A DNA stretch of 64,000 nucleotides from Erythrobacter sp. SD-21 (GTDB taxonomy: Bacteria > Pseudomonadota > Alphaproteobacteria > Sphingomonadales > Sphingomonadaceae), in NCBI RefSeq assembly GCF_000181515.1, contig NZ_ABCG01000006.1:62001-126000 (forward strand), in the 5' to 3' direction. Of this stretch, positions 1 through 7,828 are shown piece after piece. The stretch's first letter is position 1; every line of letters begins with the position of its first letter. Made by a program: the position numbers and the translations under genes. The notes beneath the pieces are model-generated. The model did not search any database. It was not told the origin of the DNA and was given only the letters and a program-made list of their open reading frames with translations.

Positions 1-47
1 CGTTTAGCAAGACGTCGTGGCGCACCATGCGTCCGGAGTCAGCGACA

Positions 48-221
48 ATGAAATTCGTCCAACTGGAATCGCGCGGCGGCAATTACTTGGTCGTCGCCAG
101 CAATGTGGCGTGGCTGCGTGTGGGCGAAAACGGCCAGACGCTGGTGGGCATGGTGGGCAGCCAGCCGCTGCTCGTGACCGGCACGCCCGAAAGCGTCGCG
201 GCCAAACTCGCCGCGACCTGA
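48..221 (+). CDS. Small hypothetical protein (57 aa)
   Basis: A 57-residue protein starting MKFVQLESRGGNYLVVASNVAWLR. I do not recognise a named family. It alternates short hydrophobic strands and glycines, with no membrane segment, signal peptide or metal motif, and looks like a small all-beta fold. The ATG at 48 is preferred to one at 27 because the residues between look non-coding. It ends 45 bases before the LD-carboxypeptidase gene on the same strand, so the two may be co-transcribed. Compositional bias fits the flanking coding DNA, so it is probably real. Confidence 0.55.
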   Translation: MKFVQLESRGGNYLVVASNVAWLRVGENGQTLVGMVGSQPLLVTGTPESVAAKLAAT

Positions 222-266
222 CCCGCCGCTGGCCCGGGCCGGCATGTTCCGCTAGATGCGGCAGGC

Positions 267-1283
267 ATGATGGACCGGCGCACAGCCCTTGGCTTCCTTG
301 CATCGACGGGAGCGGCGCTCGGCCTGCCCTCAATGGCCGCAGCCCGCAGCGCGAGGCGACCGCGTCGGCTGTCGCTTGGAGACACCGTCGGCCTGATCGC
401 TCCGGCGAGCGCGGTCTCGGAAGGCGAGATCGCCTACGCCCGGCACAACATCTCTGGCATGGGGCTGGTCCCAAAGCTCGCAGACCATGTGTCGCGCAGC
501 GAGGGCTACCTCGCCGGGAGCGACAGCGAGCGTGCCGCCGATATCAACGCCCTATTCGGCGATCCCGAAATCGCGGCGATCTTCGCCATTCGCGGCGGCT
601 GGGGCGGAGCGCGCCTGCTCGAACTGGTCGATTGGGAGCTGGTCGGGCGCAATCCCAAGCTGCTGGTGGGCTATAGCGACGTGACATCGCTGCACCTCGC
701 CATCGCTGCCAAAACCGGATTTGCGAGTCTCCACGCGCCCAACGCCGCCAGCCCCTGGCCGAAGGAGAGCTGGGAGAGCCTGTGGCGACTGGCCTTCACT
801 GGCGAGACACCCACGCTTGGCGGCGAGCGGGCAGACCTCGTGCAGGGGCCGCAAGGGCGCACGATCGCGCCAGGGTTCGCCAAGGGGAGGCTACTGGGCG
901 GAAACCTCACCGTGTTCTCGACGCTGATGGGCACGCCTTACCTGCCCGATTGCGACAGCGCGGTGCTGTTCTTCGAGGATGTGAACGAGGAGGAATACCG
1001 CATCGACCGCATGCTGCAGCAGCTGGCGCTTGCGGGCATATTGGGCAAGGCGTCGGCGGTGGTCTTCGGCCGCTGCCGCAGCTGCGCCAGCACCGATGCG
1101 GACTATCGCGGCCAGACGCTCGACGAGGTGCTGGACCACCATCTTGCGTCGCTCGGCGTTCCCGCCTTCGTCGGCGCGAACATCGGCCATCACCGCGGCC
1201 AGCTGAGCCTGCCGCATGGGGCGAGAGTTGAGGTGGACGCGGGCGCGCGCACGATCAGGCTGCTCGAGCCGATCGTGCGCTGA
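267..1283 (+). CDS. ldcA: LD-carboxypeptidase, peptidase S66 family, exported
   Basis: Resembles muramoyltetrapeptide LD-carboxypeptidases, which trim the terminal D-Ala from tetrapeptides during murein recycling. The S66 triad is visible: nucleophile Ser137 in GYSD, Glu237 in FFEDVNEEEYRIDRML, and His308 in GANIGHHRGQLSLP. The N-terminus, MMDRRTALGFLASTGAALGL followed by AAA, reads as a twin-arginine signal peptide, so this copy probably acts in the periplasm, unlike the cytoplasmic E. coli LdcA. At 338 aa it is slightly longer than the usual 300-310, which the signal explains. It could also be a microcin-C-type S66 peptidase; the sequence alone does not separate these. Confidence 0.85.
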   Translation: MMDRRTALGFLASTGAALGLPSMAAARSARRPRRLSLGDTVGLIAPASAVSEGEIAYARHNISGMGLVPKLADHVSRSEGYLAGSDSERAADINALFGDPEIAAIFAIRGGWGGARLLELVDWELVGRNPKLLVGYSDVTSLHLAIAAKTGFASLHAPNAASPWPKESWESLWRLAFTGETPTLGGERADLVQGPQGRTIAPGFAKGRLLGGNLTVFSTLMGTPYLPDCDSAVLFFEDVNEEEYRIDRMLQQLALAGILGKASAVVFGRCRSCASTDADYRGQTLDEVLDHHLASLGVPAFVGANIGHHRGQLSLPHGARVEVDAGARTIRLLEPIVR

Positions 1284-1298
1284 CCCGGTAGGGCGGGA

Positions 1299-2438
1299 TC
1301 AGGCCCCGCGCGCGTCCATCCATTCGACGAGGCTCGCAAGGCAGTCGCGTGCGAGCATCTTGCAGCGTTCAGGCGACCAGCCCTGTTCGGGCTCGGGATC
1401 GGCCTTGTTGTCCTTGTAGGGCATTTCCAGCGTCATCGCCGTCGCGCCGAAGCGTTCGGCGACCTGGTTGGTGCTCATCGACAAATTCGCTTTGCCGGGG
1501 GCGGCCTTGGTATAGCCCTGCTCGGTCTGGAAATCGGGCGTGCGGCGGTCGAGGATCGCCTCGTATTCGTAATAGCCCTTGCCCTGCTCGTCGGTCCACG
1601 AAGGGATGCCTTCGAAACCGGCGAGGAAGCTGACGGGGATCGCCTCGTCGCCATGGACGTCCATGGCAAAATCGACGCCGGTTTTGTCCATGTGGTTGCG
1701 GATGGCGAGCACTTCGGGGCTGCGTTCCGCGCTCGGATTTTCCCATTCGCGGTTGAGGTTCGCGCCCGCCGCGTTGACGCGCAGGTTCCCGCGCTTCGAC
1801 CCGTCGGGGTTGCAGTTGGGCACGATGTGCAGGCGGCACTTTTGGCGCAGCTTGCGGCCCACGCTGTCGGCGGGGTCGGTCAGCACTTCCAAAGCGCCTT
1901 CCATCCACCATTCGGCCTGCGTTTCTCCCGGGTGCTGGCGCGCATAGAGCCACACGTTGAAGCTGCCTTCGCCCATTTCGAGGCAGTCGATCGGCTGGCC
2001 GTCGAGCGTGTTGCCGAGCGCGACATGGTCGACCCCTTCCGAGGCCGCGGCTTCGGCGACGAGATCGTGGTGGCGCTCCATCGAATAGGGCGCGAAATAG
2101 GCGAACCAGGCGATGTCGCTGGCGGGCGTGTAGCGGATGGTGAGCGTGCCGCCTTCCTCGTCCTTGTCATAGGAAGACGCGGCGCGGCCCCAATAGTCGC
2201 GGTCTTCCGAAACGCAGGCGTCGTAATCGGGCCAGCCGTCAGGATAGGCGCTGTCGGAAAGCTGGGTGATCTTGAGCACCAGCTCGCGGCCCTTTGCGCC
2301 TGCCACGCGGAAGTGGAACCACTGCTTGAACTCGCTGTTCGTATCCAGCGGGATCGCCAGCCGCGCAGTTGCGCCGTCCACCGACAGGGTTTCGATATTG
2401 CCGCTGTCGAAGGCGGAATCGATCCGGATATCGCTCAC
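1299..2438 (-). CDS. M14-type zinc carboxypeptidase, cytosolic carboxypeptidase-like
   Basis: A 379-aa protein with an N-terminal beta domain (about 1-120) and a C-terminal M14 catalytic domain. Zinc ligands are His169 and Glu172 in RQHPGET and His262 in DVHGDEA; Glu338 in TLEMPYKD is the likely general base. The [11 protein letters not shown]...GANLNREW stretch matches the cytosolic carboxypeptidase (CCP/Nna1-like) branch rather than secreted carboxypeptidase A. No signal peptide. The start is a GTG at 2438 preceded by GAGAGG at good spacing; longer upstream reading gives unlikely sequence. It converges with the LD-carboxypeptidase gene across 15 bases. The substrate is unknown. Confidence 0.85.
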   Translation of the reverse strand: MSDIRIDSAFDSGNIETLSVDGATARLAIPLDTNSEFKQWFHFRVAGAKGRELVLKITQLSDSAYPDGWPDYDACVSEDRDYWGRAASSYDKDEEGGTLTIRYTPASDIAWFAYFAPYSMERHHDLVAEAAASEGVDHVALGNTLDGQPIDCLEMGEGSFNVWLYARQHPGETQAEWWMEGALEVLTDPADSVGRKLRQKCRLHIVPNCNPDGSKRGNLRVNAAGANLNREWENPSAERSPEVLAIRNHMDKTGVDFAMDVHGDEAIPVSFLAGFEGIPSWTDEQGKGYYEYEAILDRRTPDFQTEQGYTKAAPGKANLSMSTNQVAERFGATAMTLEMPYKDNKADPEPEQGWSPERCKMLARDCLASLVEWMDARGA

Positions 2439-2679
2439 GTAAAAACCTCTCTTTGTTCCTCTAGCCCAAGGCGTGCCGGCCCGAATGGGCGTTGGAAAGG
2501 CGATGCGCAAGGGCTGAATCTCTGGCCGGGACCGGCCATGTCGCAGCGCCCTCTAGGCAATTGCTCTTACCAAATCGTGTGCTACCCGTGAGCGGCCCGC
2601 CTTCGATACTTCTGTTTGGCGACGACCGCTTGCATGAGCAACTAAACGAGCACAGGCCTTGAGCAATGTGAGGAAACCC
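2439..2679. other. Intergenic region, no gene seen
   Basis: About 240 bases between the GTG start of the M14 peptidase (leftward) and the rpmJ promoter (rightward). The left edge must hold the M14 promoter and its GAGAGG ribosome-binding site. I find no convincing open reading frame, RNA gene or repeat in the rest. Confidence 0.5.
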
Positions 2680-2708
2680 TTGACCAGAATCACCCGCGCC
2701 GTTAACGG
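2680..2708 (+). promoter_or_regulatory. Candidate vegetative promoter of rpmJ
   Basis: TTGACC at 2680-2685, then 17 bases, then TAACGG at 2703-2708. The -35 matches closely and the spacing is ideal; the -10 is weak. Support comes from comparison: rpmH, rpsT and the tRNA-Lys gene here have the same TTGAC(C/G)-N17-TA arrangement. Transcription would begin near 2715 and give a leader of about 60 bases before rpmJ. Confidence 0.45.
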
Positions 2709-2724
2709 GCGCGCTTGAATTCGG

Positions 2725-2757
2725 CGCGCCGGACCTTATCTCCGGCGCGTATTTATT
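2725..2757 (+). terminator. Leader hairpin of rpmJ, terminator- or attenuator-like
   Basis: A perfect 9-bp stem (CGCGCCGGA at 2725-2733 with TCCGGCGCG at 2741-2749, 7-base loop) followed by the T-rich TATTTATTT. It lies between the candidate promoter and the rpmJ start, so it would form in the mRNA leader. The tail is broken by A residues, so termination may be partial. Compare the leaders of rpmH and rpsT. Confidence 0.45.
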
Positions 2758-2773
2758 TGATCAGAGAGAAACG

Positions 2774-2899
2774 ATGAAGATCCGCAACAGCCTCAAGTCG
2801 CTCAAGAGCCGTCACCGCGATTGCCGCGTGATCCGTCGTCGCGGCCGCACCTACGTCATCAACAAGACCAACCGTCGCTTCAAGGCCCGCCAGGGCTAA
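2774..2899 (+). CDS. rpmJ: 50S ribosomal protein L36 (C- type, YkgO-like)
   Basis: A 41-residue, very basic protein beginning [20 protein letters not shown] and ending NRRFKARQG, the typical L36 pattern. Only one cysteine is present, in [11 protein letters not shown], so the four-ligand zinc ribbon of the canonical form is absent; this is the zinc-independent form common in alphaproteobacteria. It binds 23S rRNA in the large subunit. AGAGAAACG before the ATG serves as ribosome-binding site. It is monocistronic, with hairpins on both sides. Confidence 0.95.
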   Translation: MKIRNSLKSLKSRHRDCRVIRRRGRTYVINKTNRRFKARQG

Positions 2900-2909
2900 G
2901 CCTCGGCTG

Positions 2910-2971
2910 CGCGGAAGGTCTCTTCCGCGAGTGTCTATCGACCGGCCCGGCTCCGCGAGGAGTGCGGGCCG
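2910..2971 (+). terminator. Tandem hairpins downstream of rpmJ
   Basis: Two inverted repeats follow the rpmJ stop. The first pairs CGCGGAAG (2910-2917) with CTTCCGCG (2922-2929) around a 4-base loop. The second pairs CGGCCCG (2943-2949) with CGGGCCG (2965-2971) and is followed by TTCGCATTT. Neither has a clean T-run, so they may stabilise the 3' end or terminate weakly before the HAD gene. Confidence 0.4.
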
Positions 2972-2991
2972 TTCGCATTTGCAGGTGAACG

Positions 2992-3606
2992 ATGAGCGAT
3001 AGAAAGGTCGAAGCGGTGGTCTTCGACGTCGGGCGCGTGCTGTACCAGTGGCAGCTGTCCGCCCTGTTCGAGAAGATGACCGACAATCCCGCGCGCCTTG
3101 AAAAGGTGCTGGGTGAGGTCGTGACCGAGGAATGGCATTTCCTCCATGACGCGGGCCGTCCGCTATCGCAGATGGTGCCCGAGCGAATTGCGCTCTATCC
3201 CGATTTCGCCGAAGAAATCCGCGCCTATGCGACGCGTTTCAACGAGACCATTCCCGGCCCCGTCCCCGGCAGCCACGCGCTGGTCGAGCGGCTCGAAGCA
3301 GCGGGCGTTCCGCTTTTCGCGATCACCAATTTCGGTGCCGAGTTCTGGGCGGGTTTCCGCCCGCACGAACGCATCTTCGACCGCTTCATCGATATCGTCG
3401 TCTCGGGCGAGGAGCGGATTGCCAAGCCCGATCCGGCGATTTTCGCCCTTTCGGCGTCGCGTTTCGGCCATGCGCCGGGGGCCATGCTCTTTATCGACGA
3501 CAACCCGGCCAATATCGAGGCCGCGCGCGGATGCGGCTGGCAGGTCCATCACTTTACCGATGCGGCCTCGCTCGAACGCGAACTCACGGGCCGCGGACTT
3601 ATCTGA
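2992..3606 (+). CDS. HAD-family hydrolase, YihX-like phosphatase
   Basis: A 204-aa haloacid-dehalogenase superfamily phosphatase. Motif I is VVFDVGRVLYQW with nucleophile Asp12; the usual second Asp at +2 is Gly14, a substitution typical of the YihX/epoxide-hydrolase N-terminal subgroup, some of which dephosphorylate sugar phosphates. Motif II is the AITNFG region, motif III the Lys of AKPDPAIF, motif IV FIDDNPAN. Length and motif order fit subclass IA with an alpha-helical cap between motifs I and II. No signal or membrane segment. The substrate cannot be read from the sequence. Confidence 0.85.
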   Translation: MSDRKVEAVVFDVGRVLYQWQLSALFEKMTDNPARLEKVLGEVVTEEWHFLHDAGRPLSQMVPERIALYPDFAEEIRAYATRFNETIPGPVPGSHALVERLEAAGVPLFAITNFGAEFWAGFRPHERIFDRFIDIVVSGEERIAKPDPAIFALSASRFGHAPGAMLFIDDNPANIEAARGCGWQVHHFTDAASLERELTGRGLI

Positions 3607-3612
3607 CCTCTC

Positions 3613-3646
3613 ACGAAAAAGCCCCGGCGCTTGAAAGTGCCGGGGC
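3613..3646 (-). terminator. Intrinsic terminator for the leftward secreted-protein gene
   Basis: On the minus strand GCCCCGGC and GCCGGGGC form an 8-bp stem (3621-3628 with 3639-3646) followed by a TTTTT run (plus-strand A tract at 3616-3620). It lies about 50 bases after the stop of the gene at 3696-4037. The T-run is only on the leftward side. Confidence 0.75.
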
Positions 3647-3695
3647 ATCGAGGACCACCCTGATGGAGAGGGGGTAGGGGATTTCGTGGCCGGGA

Positions 3696-4037
3696 TCAGC
3701 CGTTGCACTTGGCCAGCTTGTCGGCTTCCAGCGCCTTTCCCTTGGAGGTGAAGGCAACCACGTCACCGGTGTCGCGCTGCAGTTCGCGGCAGACACGCAG
3801 CGGGCGCGAGGTGCCCTTGCCGGCGACGCACTTGGTGCCTTCGCAGGTCCAGGCGACTCCGCCTGCGATCACGGTGCGCTCGGCAGCGGGCTGGGCCAGC
3901 TCGGCGGTGTAGAACGGGCCGTTGCTGCGAGCTTCGACAACCGTTGGGGCGACGAGCGCGCCGAAGCCGGCGGCGGTGTAGAGGACAGCGGCGCCGAACA
4001 CGCCGAGCTTGGTGGAGGGGGAGTTGGAGAGGGTCAT
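3696..4037 (-). CDS. Small exported protein, CC_3452-like
   Basis: A 113-aa protein with a hydrophobic N-terminus (about residues 10-35, signal peptide or anchor) and a C-terminal region with GVAWTCEGTKCVAGKG, SRPLRVCRELQ and a final KLAKCNG. The four cysteines could form two disulfides in the periplasm. This pattern matches a small family common in sphingomonads and Caulobacter that I remember as CC_3452; its function is unknown. It is divergent from the HxlR regulator across 187 bases containing repeated motifs, so it may be that regulator's target. A clear terminator follows it. Confidence 0.7.
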   Translation of the reverse strand: MTLSNSPSTKLGVFGAAVLYTAAGFGALVAPTVVEARSNGPFYTAELAQPAAERTVIAGGVAWTCEGTKCVAGKGTSRPLRVCRELQRDTGDVVAFTSKGKALEADKLAKCNG

Positions 4038-4072
4038 GGTCGATACCTTTCGGCTGATGCAATTTGCTCAAC

Positions 4073-4206
4073 ACCAGTTGCGATAACTACAATATCAGTT
4101 TCTCTTTACAACTGGTTGCGAATCGCTACCTACCTAGATAGGTTGCATTCCACAACCCTTTTCTCGAATAATTTGGCATGGGCCGGAATTGCGCTAGATA
4201 GGTTGC
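4073..4206. promoter_or_regulatory. Divergent promoter region with repeated operator-like motifs
   Basis: Between the secreted-protein gene and the HxlR gene, CTAGATAGGTTGC occurs twice as an exact direct repeat at 4134-4146 and 4194-4206, exactly 60 bases apart. An inverted pair, ACCAGTTG (4073-4080) and CAACTGGT (4109-4116), sits on the other side. All share a GTTG/CAAC core. The second copy is immediately upstream of the HxlR start, as expected for autoregulation. Binding by the HxlR protein is inference. Confidence 0.5.
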
Positions 4207-4224
4207 TCTGGAAGGACTGATTTT

Positions 4225-4779
4225 ATGGGCGATATCCGTGAACCCTTGCGTGAACTGACCGAATGCGGCCTGCCGCAGGCTCTCGAAGTGATGGGGGAAC
4301 GCTGGAGCTTCATGATCCTGCGCGCCAGCTTCAACGGGTTGCATCACTTCGAGGAATTCCTGAGCGAGCTGGGCATTGCCCGGAACATCCTCTCGAACCG
4401 GCTGGCCAAGCTGGTCGAACACGGCATCCTCAAGCGCGATCCCTGCCCGGACGACCGCCGCAAGATCGAATACCGCCTGACCGAAAAAGGCTTCGACCTC
4501 CTCCCCGCCATGGTCGCGCTGCGCCAGTGGGGCCAGAAATACGGTCACGAAGTCACCGAAAATCCCGTTCTGGTAGACGAGCGCGACCGCCTGCCGATCG
4601 GGCCGACCTCGATCCTGAGTCACGATGGCCGCATCCTCGGGCCCGCAGACCTCCACCTCGTCGAACGCGCCAATCTCGGCGTGCGCGCCGATGGCACCAA
4701 GGCGAAGCCGGGCAAGGCGCTCGAATGCGGTTCGGTGATCGAGCTGGAAGCCCGCCGCAAGGGCCGTGACGCAGCCTGA
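4225..4779 (+). CDS. HxlR-family winged helix-turn-helix regulator
   Basis: A 184-aa transcription factor. Residues 14-105 carry the HxlR/MarR-like winged helix: GERWSFMILRASFNGLHHF, then FLSELGIARNILSNRLAKLV as recognition region, and KRDPCPDDRRKIEYRLTEKG as wing. The C-terminal 75 residues are an extension seen in many alphaproteobacterial members, with no obvious ligand site. Such proteins usually bind as dimers near their own promoters and respond to redox or toxic compounds. It is divergent from the secreted-protein gene, and its stop overlaps the next frame. Confidence 0.88.
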   Translation: MGDIREPLRELTECGLPQALEVMGERWSFMILRASFNGLHHFEEFLSELGIARNILSNRLAKLVEHGILKRDPCPDDRRKIEYRLTEKGFDLLPAMVALRQWGQKYGHEVTENPVLVDERDRLPIGPTSILSHDGRILGPADLHLVERANLGVRADGTKAKPGKALECGSVIELEARRKGRDAA

Positions 4780-5090
4780 CCGACGAGATCCAGCGAACCG
4801 CCGACGGCCGCTATATCGTGGTGCGCGGAAGGCTATGGCGGGCGAGCAACCCGGCCTTGCCTGAAGCGAAACGCGAATCGCTCGTGCACGAATTGATGGA
4901 CGCGCGGCGCGCCGTCGCGGCGGCCAGGCGCTCCGATGATGCAAAAGCGGAGAAGGCGGCGCGCGCTCGTGTGCATGACGCCAAGGTAGGGCTGGGCGAA
5001 CGCGGGCCGGTCTGGTGGGACGACGGCGCGCCCGATTTCAACCGTCACCTCGTGAAAAACACGCCCTATGCTGCGGAATTCGAGACCTGA
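4776..5090 (+). CDS. Conserved hypothetical protein, probably CTG-initiated
   Basis: A small charged helical protein. Annotated from the first normal codon (GTG at 4818) it is 90 aa, but the frame stays open and protein-like upstream: TDEIQRTADGRYIVVRGRLW precedes the GTG, and a stop at 4767-4769 bounds it. The only plausible initiator there is CTG at 4776, overlapping the HxlR stop as CTGA, which suggests translational coupling (104 aa). The body has an ELMDARRAV...AKAEKAARARV helix and ends WWDDGAPDFNRHLVKNTPYA. I recall similar hypothetical proteins in sphingomonads; the function is unknown. Confidence 0.6.
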   Translation: MTDEIQRTADGRYIVVRGRLWRASNPALPEAKRESLVHELMDARRAVAAARRSDDAKAEKAARARVHDAKVGLGERGPVWWDDGAPDFNRHLVKNTPYAAEFET

Positions 5091-5149
5091 GTGCGCTCGC
5101 CAGGCCTCGCAGCCACTTCGGCAACCTGGTTAACGAGGCTTTGCAAAAG

Positions 5150-5183
5150 TGACGTCAAATCAGGCTCTGGCGGTGTGACGTCA
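5150..5183. promoter_or_regulatory. Twin TGACGTCA palindromes
   Basis: The 8-base palindrome TGACGTCA occurs at 5150-5157 and 5176-5183, start to start 26 bases, in the 170-base gap before the gene at 5264. Both copies are preceded by G. Two perfect palindromes spaced by about two and a half helical turns suggest a dimeric regulator site; no identity can be assigned. Confidence 0.4.
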
Positions 5184-5263
5184 TCGTTAAAACCATCGAA
5201 ACACCTTTGTGAGATACCTTGCGGTGAATCGGGGCGCATGCCCCTTTAAGCCGGATAAAAAAC

Positions 5264-5614
5264 GTGATCGAAATCGAAGTCCAGAACGAGACGCACCAGA
5301 CGCAGTTTCGCATCAAGGCGATGAGCGTGCCGCGCATTGGCGAAGGCCTCCGCCTGAAGGAGCCCGACGGGACCTGGGCGAGCTACGACGTGCTCGACGT
5401 GTGGTACCAGCAGGCCGACTACGGCGAAGTCTGGGTGCCCTACCTCCACGTCAAGACCACGCCTGCCGACGGGATGGCTGCGCCCGCACCCGCGCCCGGT
5501 GTGGGCGAAGTGCCCGATCAGGCCATGCCCATCGCCGACTTCCTCGCCAAGTTCGAGGGCGACCACGAGCATGAAACGGTCAAGCTCAACCTCGACATGA
5601 GCGAGGAACAGTAG
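5264..5614 (+). CDS. Hypothetical protein (116 aa)
   Basis: A soluble acidic protein starting with GTG at 5264. Residues 1-70 (MIEIEVQNETHQTQFRIKAM, then SVPRIGEGLRL and VLDVWYQQADYGEVWVPYLH) look like a small beta-rich domain. An Ala/Pro linker follows (about 72-82), and the tail has an acidic HEHETVKLNLDMSEEQ end. I do not recognise a family. No signal peptide, membrane segment or catalytic motif is visible. It stands alone, between the twin-palindrome region and the DUF4262 gene. Confidence 0.6.
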   Translation: MIEIEVQNETHQTQFRIKAMSVPRIGEGLRLKEPDGTWASYDVLDVWYQQADYGEVWVPYLHVKTTPADGMAAPAPAPGVGEVPDQAMPIADFLAKFEGDHEHETVKLNLDMSEEQ

Positions 5615-5687
5615 GCCAGGCTACTTTCCGCTAACGACCCGATAACGGTCATTGTGAAGAGCACTATTTCCGTTCAAGTTCAGGGGC

Positions 5688-6191
5688 ATGAAAACAGCAC
5701 TCGAACTCCCTGAAACTGAAATTGACCCCGCAGATCGCGACTTTCTTGCCCAAATCCGGGAGCATGGGTGGTTCGGCACACGCGTTTTCGATCTAGAGAA
5801 GCAGGAACCTGACTTCACCTACTCAACCGGCTTCTTCCATGGCCTAGGCCACCCAGAAATCATTGTGTTCTCATTGCCGAAGCAGGTGTCGCACGATATT
5901 TTCTGGGACATTCACCGCAATATTCGCGAGGGGAATTTTCCGAAACCGGAGACAAAACTCTCGGGTATATTCGGCAAACATCAGGCTGTGTTCGTTCCTG
6001 TCTCTCGAGACTTCTACGCCGAGCATCTCGGCTGGAGCCAGTGGTTTTACCGCAGTGACAATTTCCCGTGCCTCCAGCTCGTTTGGCCGGACCGTGCGGG
6101 GATCTTTCCGTGGCAGCCGGACTTCGATCCAGCGTTCGCAAGCGATCAGCCCGACTTAACAGATGGCAGTTGGAATGGCCTGACGATCTGA
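5688..6191 (+). CDS. DUF4262 domain-containing protein
   Basis: A 167-aa protein matching the DUF4262 pattern: an HGWFGTRVFD start, then PDFTYSTGFFHGLGHPEIIV, LPKQVSHDIFWDI, and a C-terminal WSQWFYRSDNFPCLQLVWPD followed by FPWQPDFD. The family's function is unknown; members are often scattered singly and may be horizontally transferred. Its DNA is visibly more AT-rich than its neighbours (runs such as GAAACTGAAATTGA and GGGAATTTTCC). AGGGGC precedes the ATG. It converges with comM across 36 bases. Confidence 0.82.
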   Translation: MKTALELPETEIDPADRDFLAQIREHGWFGTRVFDLEKQEPDFTYSTGFFHGLGHPEIIVFSLPKQVSHDIFWDIHRNIREGNFPKPETKLSGIFGKHQAVFVPVSRDFYAEHLGWSQWFYRSDNFPCLQLVWPDRAGIFPWQPDFDPAFASDQPDLTDGSWNGLTI

Positions 6192-6227
6192 CGGCAGGAA
6201 TCCACCCAATAGCTGCCCTTCAATACT

Positions 6228-7736
6228 TCACGCTCTCGGCGGCTGCCTCCGGTAGCTGAGCGCCTCCGCCACATGGATGCGTCCTACCTTCTCCGCCCCC
6301 GCCAGATCCGCAATCGTCCGCGCTACCCTCAGCATTCGCGTGTAGCTGCGCGCCGACAGCCGCATCGCGGTGGCCGCCTGCATCAGCAGTTCGCGGCCCT
6401 TTTCGTCGGGCCCGGCGAATTCCTCCAGCGCGTCGCCTTGCAGTTCGGCGTTGGTGCGCGCGCCGCTGGCCTCGGCGCGGGCGGACTGGACGGATCGGGC
6501 TGCTGCCACGCGTGCGGCGATTTCCGCCGTGCCCTCGGTGGGCGGGGGCAGGGCGAGGTCGGCAGCGCTGACCGGGTCGACCTCGACATGGAGGTCGATG
6601 CGGTCGAGCAGCGGGCCGGACACCTTGCTCTGGTAATCGGCGGCGCATTTGGGGGCGCGCGAACACGCCAGTGCGGGGTCGCCCAGATGCCCGCAGCGAC
6701 ACGGGTTCATCGCTGCGACCAGCTGGACATTGGCGGGGAAGGTCACATGCGCATTGGCCCGCGCGACATCGACCGTGTTGGTCTCCAGGGGCTGGCGCAG
6801 CGAATCGAGCACGGCGCGCTGGAATTCGGGCAGTTCGTCGAGGAAGAGCACGCCCAGATGCGCGAGGCTGACCTCGCCCGGCTTCACTTTCAGCCCGCCG
6901 CCGGTGAGCGCGGCCATGCTCGCCGAATGATGCGGCGCGCGGAACGGGCGGGCGCGGCTGATGCGGCCTTCCTCGAGCAGTCCGGCAACCGATTGCACCA
7001 TGCTCACCTCAAGCGCCTCGGGCAGGGAGAGCGGCGGCAGGATGCCGGGCAGGCAGCTCGCCAGCAGCGACTTGCCCGCGCCCGGCGGCCCGATCATCAG
7101 CAAATTGTGTCCACCCGCCGCTGCGATCTCCAGCGCGCGCTTGGCGGTTTCCTGCCCCTTCACCTGTTTGAGATCCGGGGCCTTGCCCGCATCCTCGACC
7201 GAGCCCTGTTCGGGCGGGGGCAGCTGGCTCGTGCCCTTTAGGTGGTTGAGCAGGCTGGCGATATCGGGCGCAGCCAGGACCGGGACCTCGCTCGCCCAGA
7301 TGGCTTCCGACCCTTGCGCGGCGGGGCAGATCAGGCCCTTCTCTGCCTCGCTCGCGTGGATCGCCGCCAGCAGCACGCCGGGTGAAGGCTGGACGCGCGC
7401 GTCGAGCGCCAGTTCGCCGACCACGATCCAGTCTTCCAGCTGCTCGGCATCGGTGATTCCCATCGCCGCCAGCACGGCGAGCGCGATGGGCAGGTCGTAA
7501 TGCGAGCCTTCCTTGGGCAGGTCGGCGGGCGAGAGGTTGATGGTGATCCGCTTGGGCGGCAGCGCGAGGCCCATGGAGGACAGCGCGGCGCGCACCCGCT
7601 CCTTGCTCTCGCCCACCGCCTTGTCGGCCAGCCCCACGATGTTGAAATTCGGCAGGCCCGGCGCGAGGCTGCATTGCACCTCGACGCGGCGTGCCTCCAG
7701 CCCGAGATAGGCCACCGTACGAACCAGTGCGACCAA
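6228..7736 (-). CDS. comM: YifB/ComM family Mg-chelatase-like AAA+ ATPase
   Basis: A 502-aa protein with the full ComM architecture: an N-terminal Lon-like fold (MVALVRTVAYLGLEARRVEV; ALPPKRITINLSPADLPKEG), a central Mg-chelatase AAA+ domain with Walker A IGPPGAGKSLLAS and Walker B GVLFLDELPEF, and a C-terminal domain ending SYTRMLRVARTIADL. A cysteine cluster (MNPCRCGHLGDPALACSRAPKC) fits the family's zinc-binding insertion. In naturally competent bacteria ComM is a hexameric helicase driving branch migration of incoming single-stranded DNA. Its start faces the rpmH promoter across about 210 bases. Confidence 0.93.
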   Translation of the reverse strand: MVALVRTVAYLGLEARRVEVQCSLAPGLPNFNIVGLADKAVGESKERVRAALSSMGLALPPKRITINLSPADLPKEGSHYDLPIALAVLAAMGITDAEQLEDWIVVGELALDARVQPSPGVLLAAIHASEAEKGLICPAAQGSEAIWASEVPVLAAPDIASLLNHLKGTSQLPPPEQGSVEDAGKAPDLKQVKGQETAKRALEIAAAGGHNLLMIGPPGAGKSLLASCLPGILPPLSLPEALEVSMVQSVAGLLEEGRISRARPFRAPHHSASMAALTGGGLKVKPGEVSLAHLGVLFLDELPEFQRAVLDSLRQPLETNTVDVARANAHVTFPANVQLVAAMNPCRCGHLGDPALACSRAPKCAADYQSKVSGPLLDRIDLHVEVDPVSAADLALPPPTEGTAEIAARVAAARSVQSARAEASGARTNAELQGDALEEFAGPDEKGRELLMQAATAMRLSARSYTRMLRVARTIADLAGAEKVGRIHVAEALSYRRQPPRA

Positions 7737-7828
7737 ACCAATTCCCCCTTGTTGTCTGGCGGTCTGGCAAGAAGTCCTTATATTGTCGAGGCCTGCGTGA
7801 TCGGGAGCGCGCGGGCGCGCCTTCAGGC

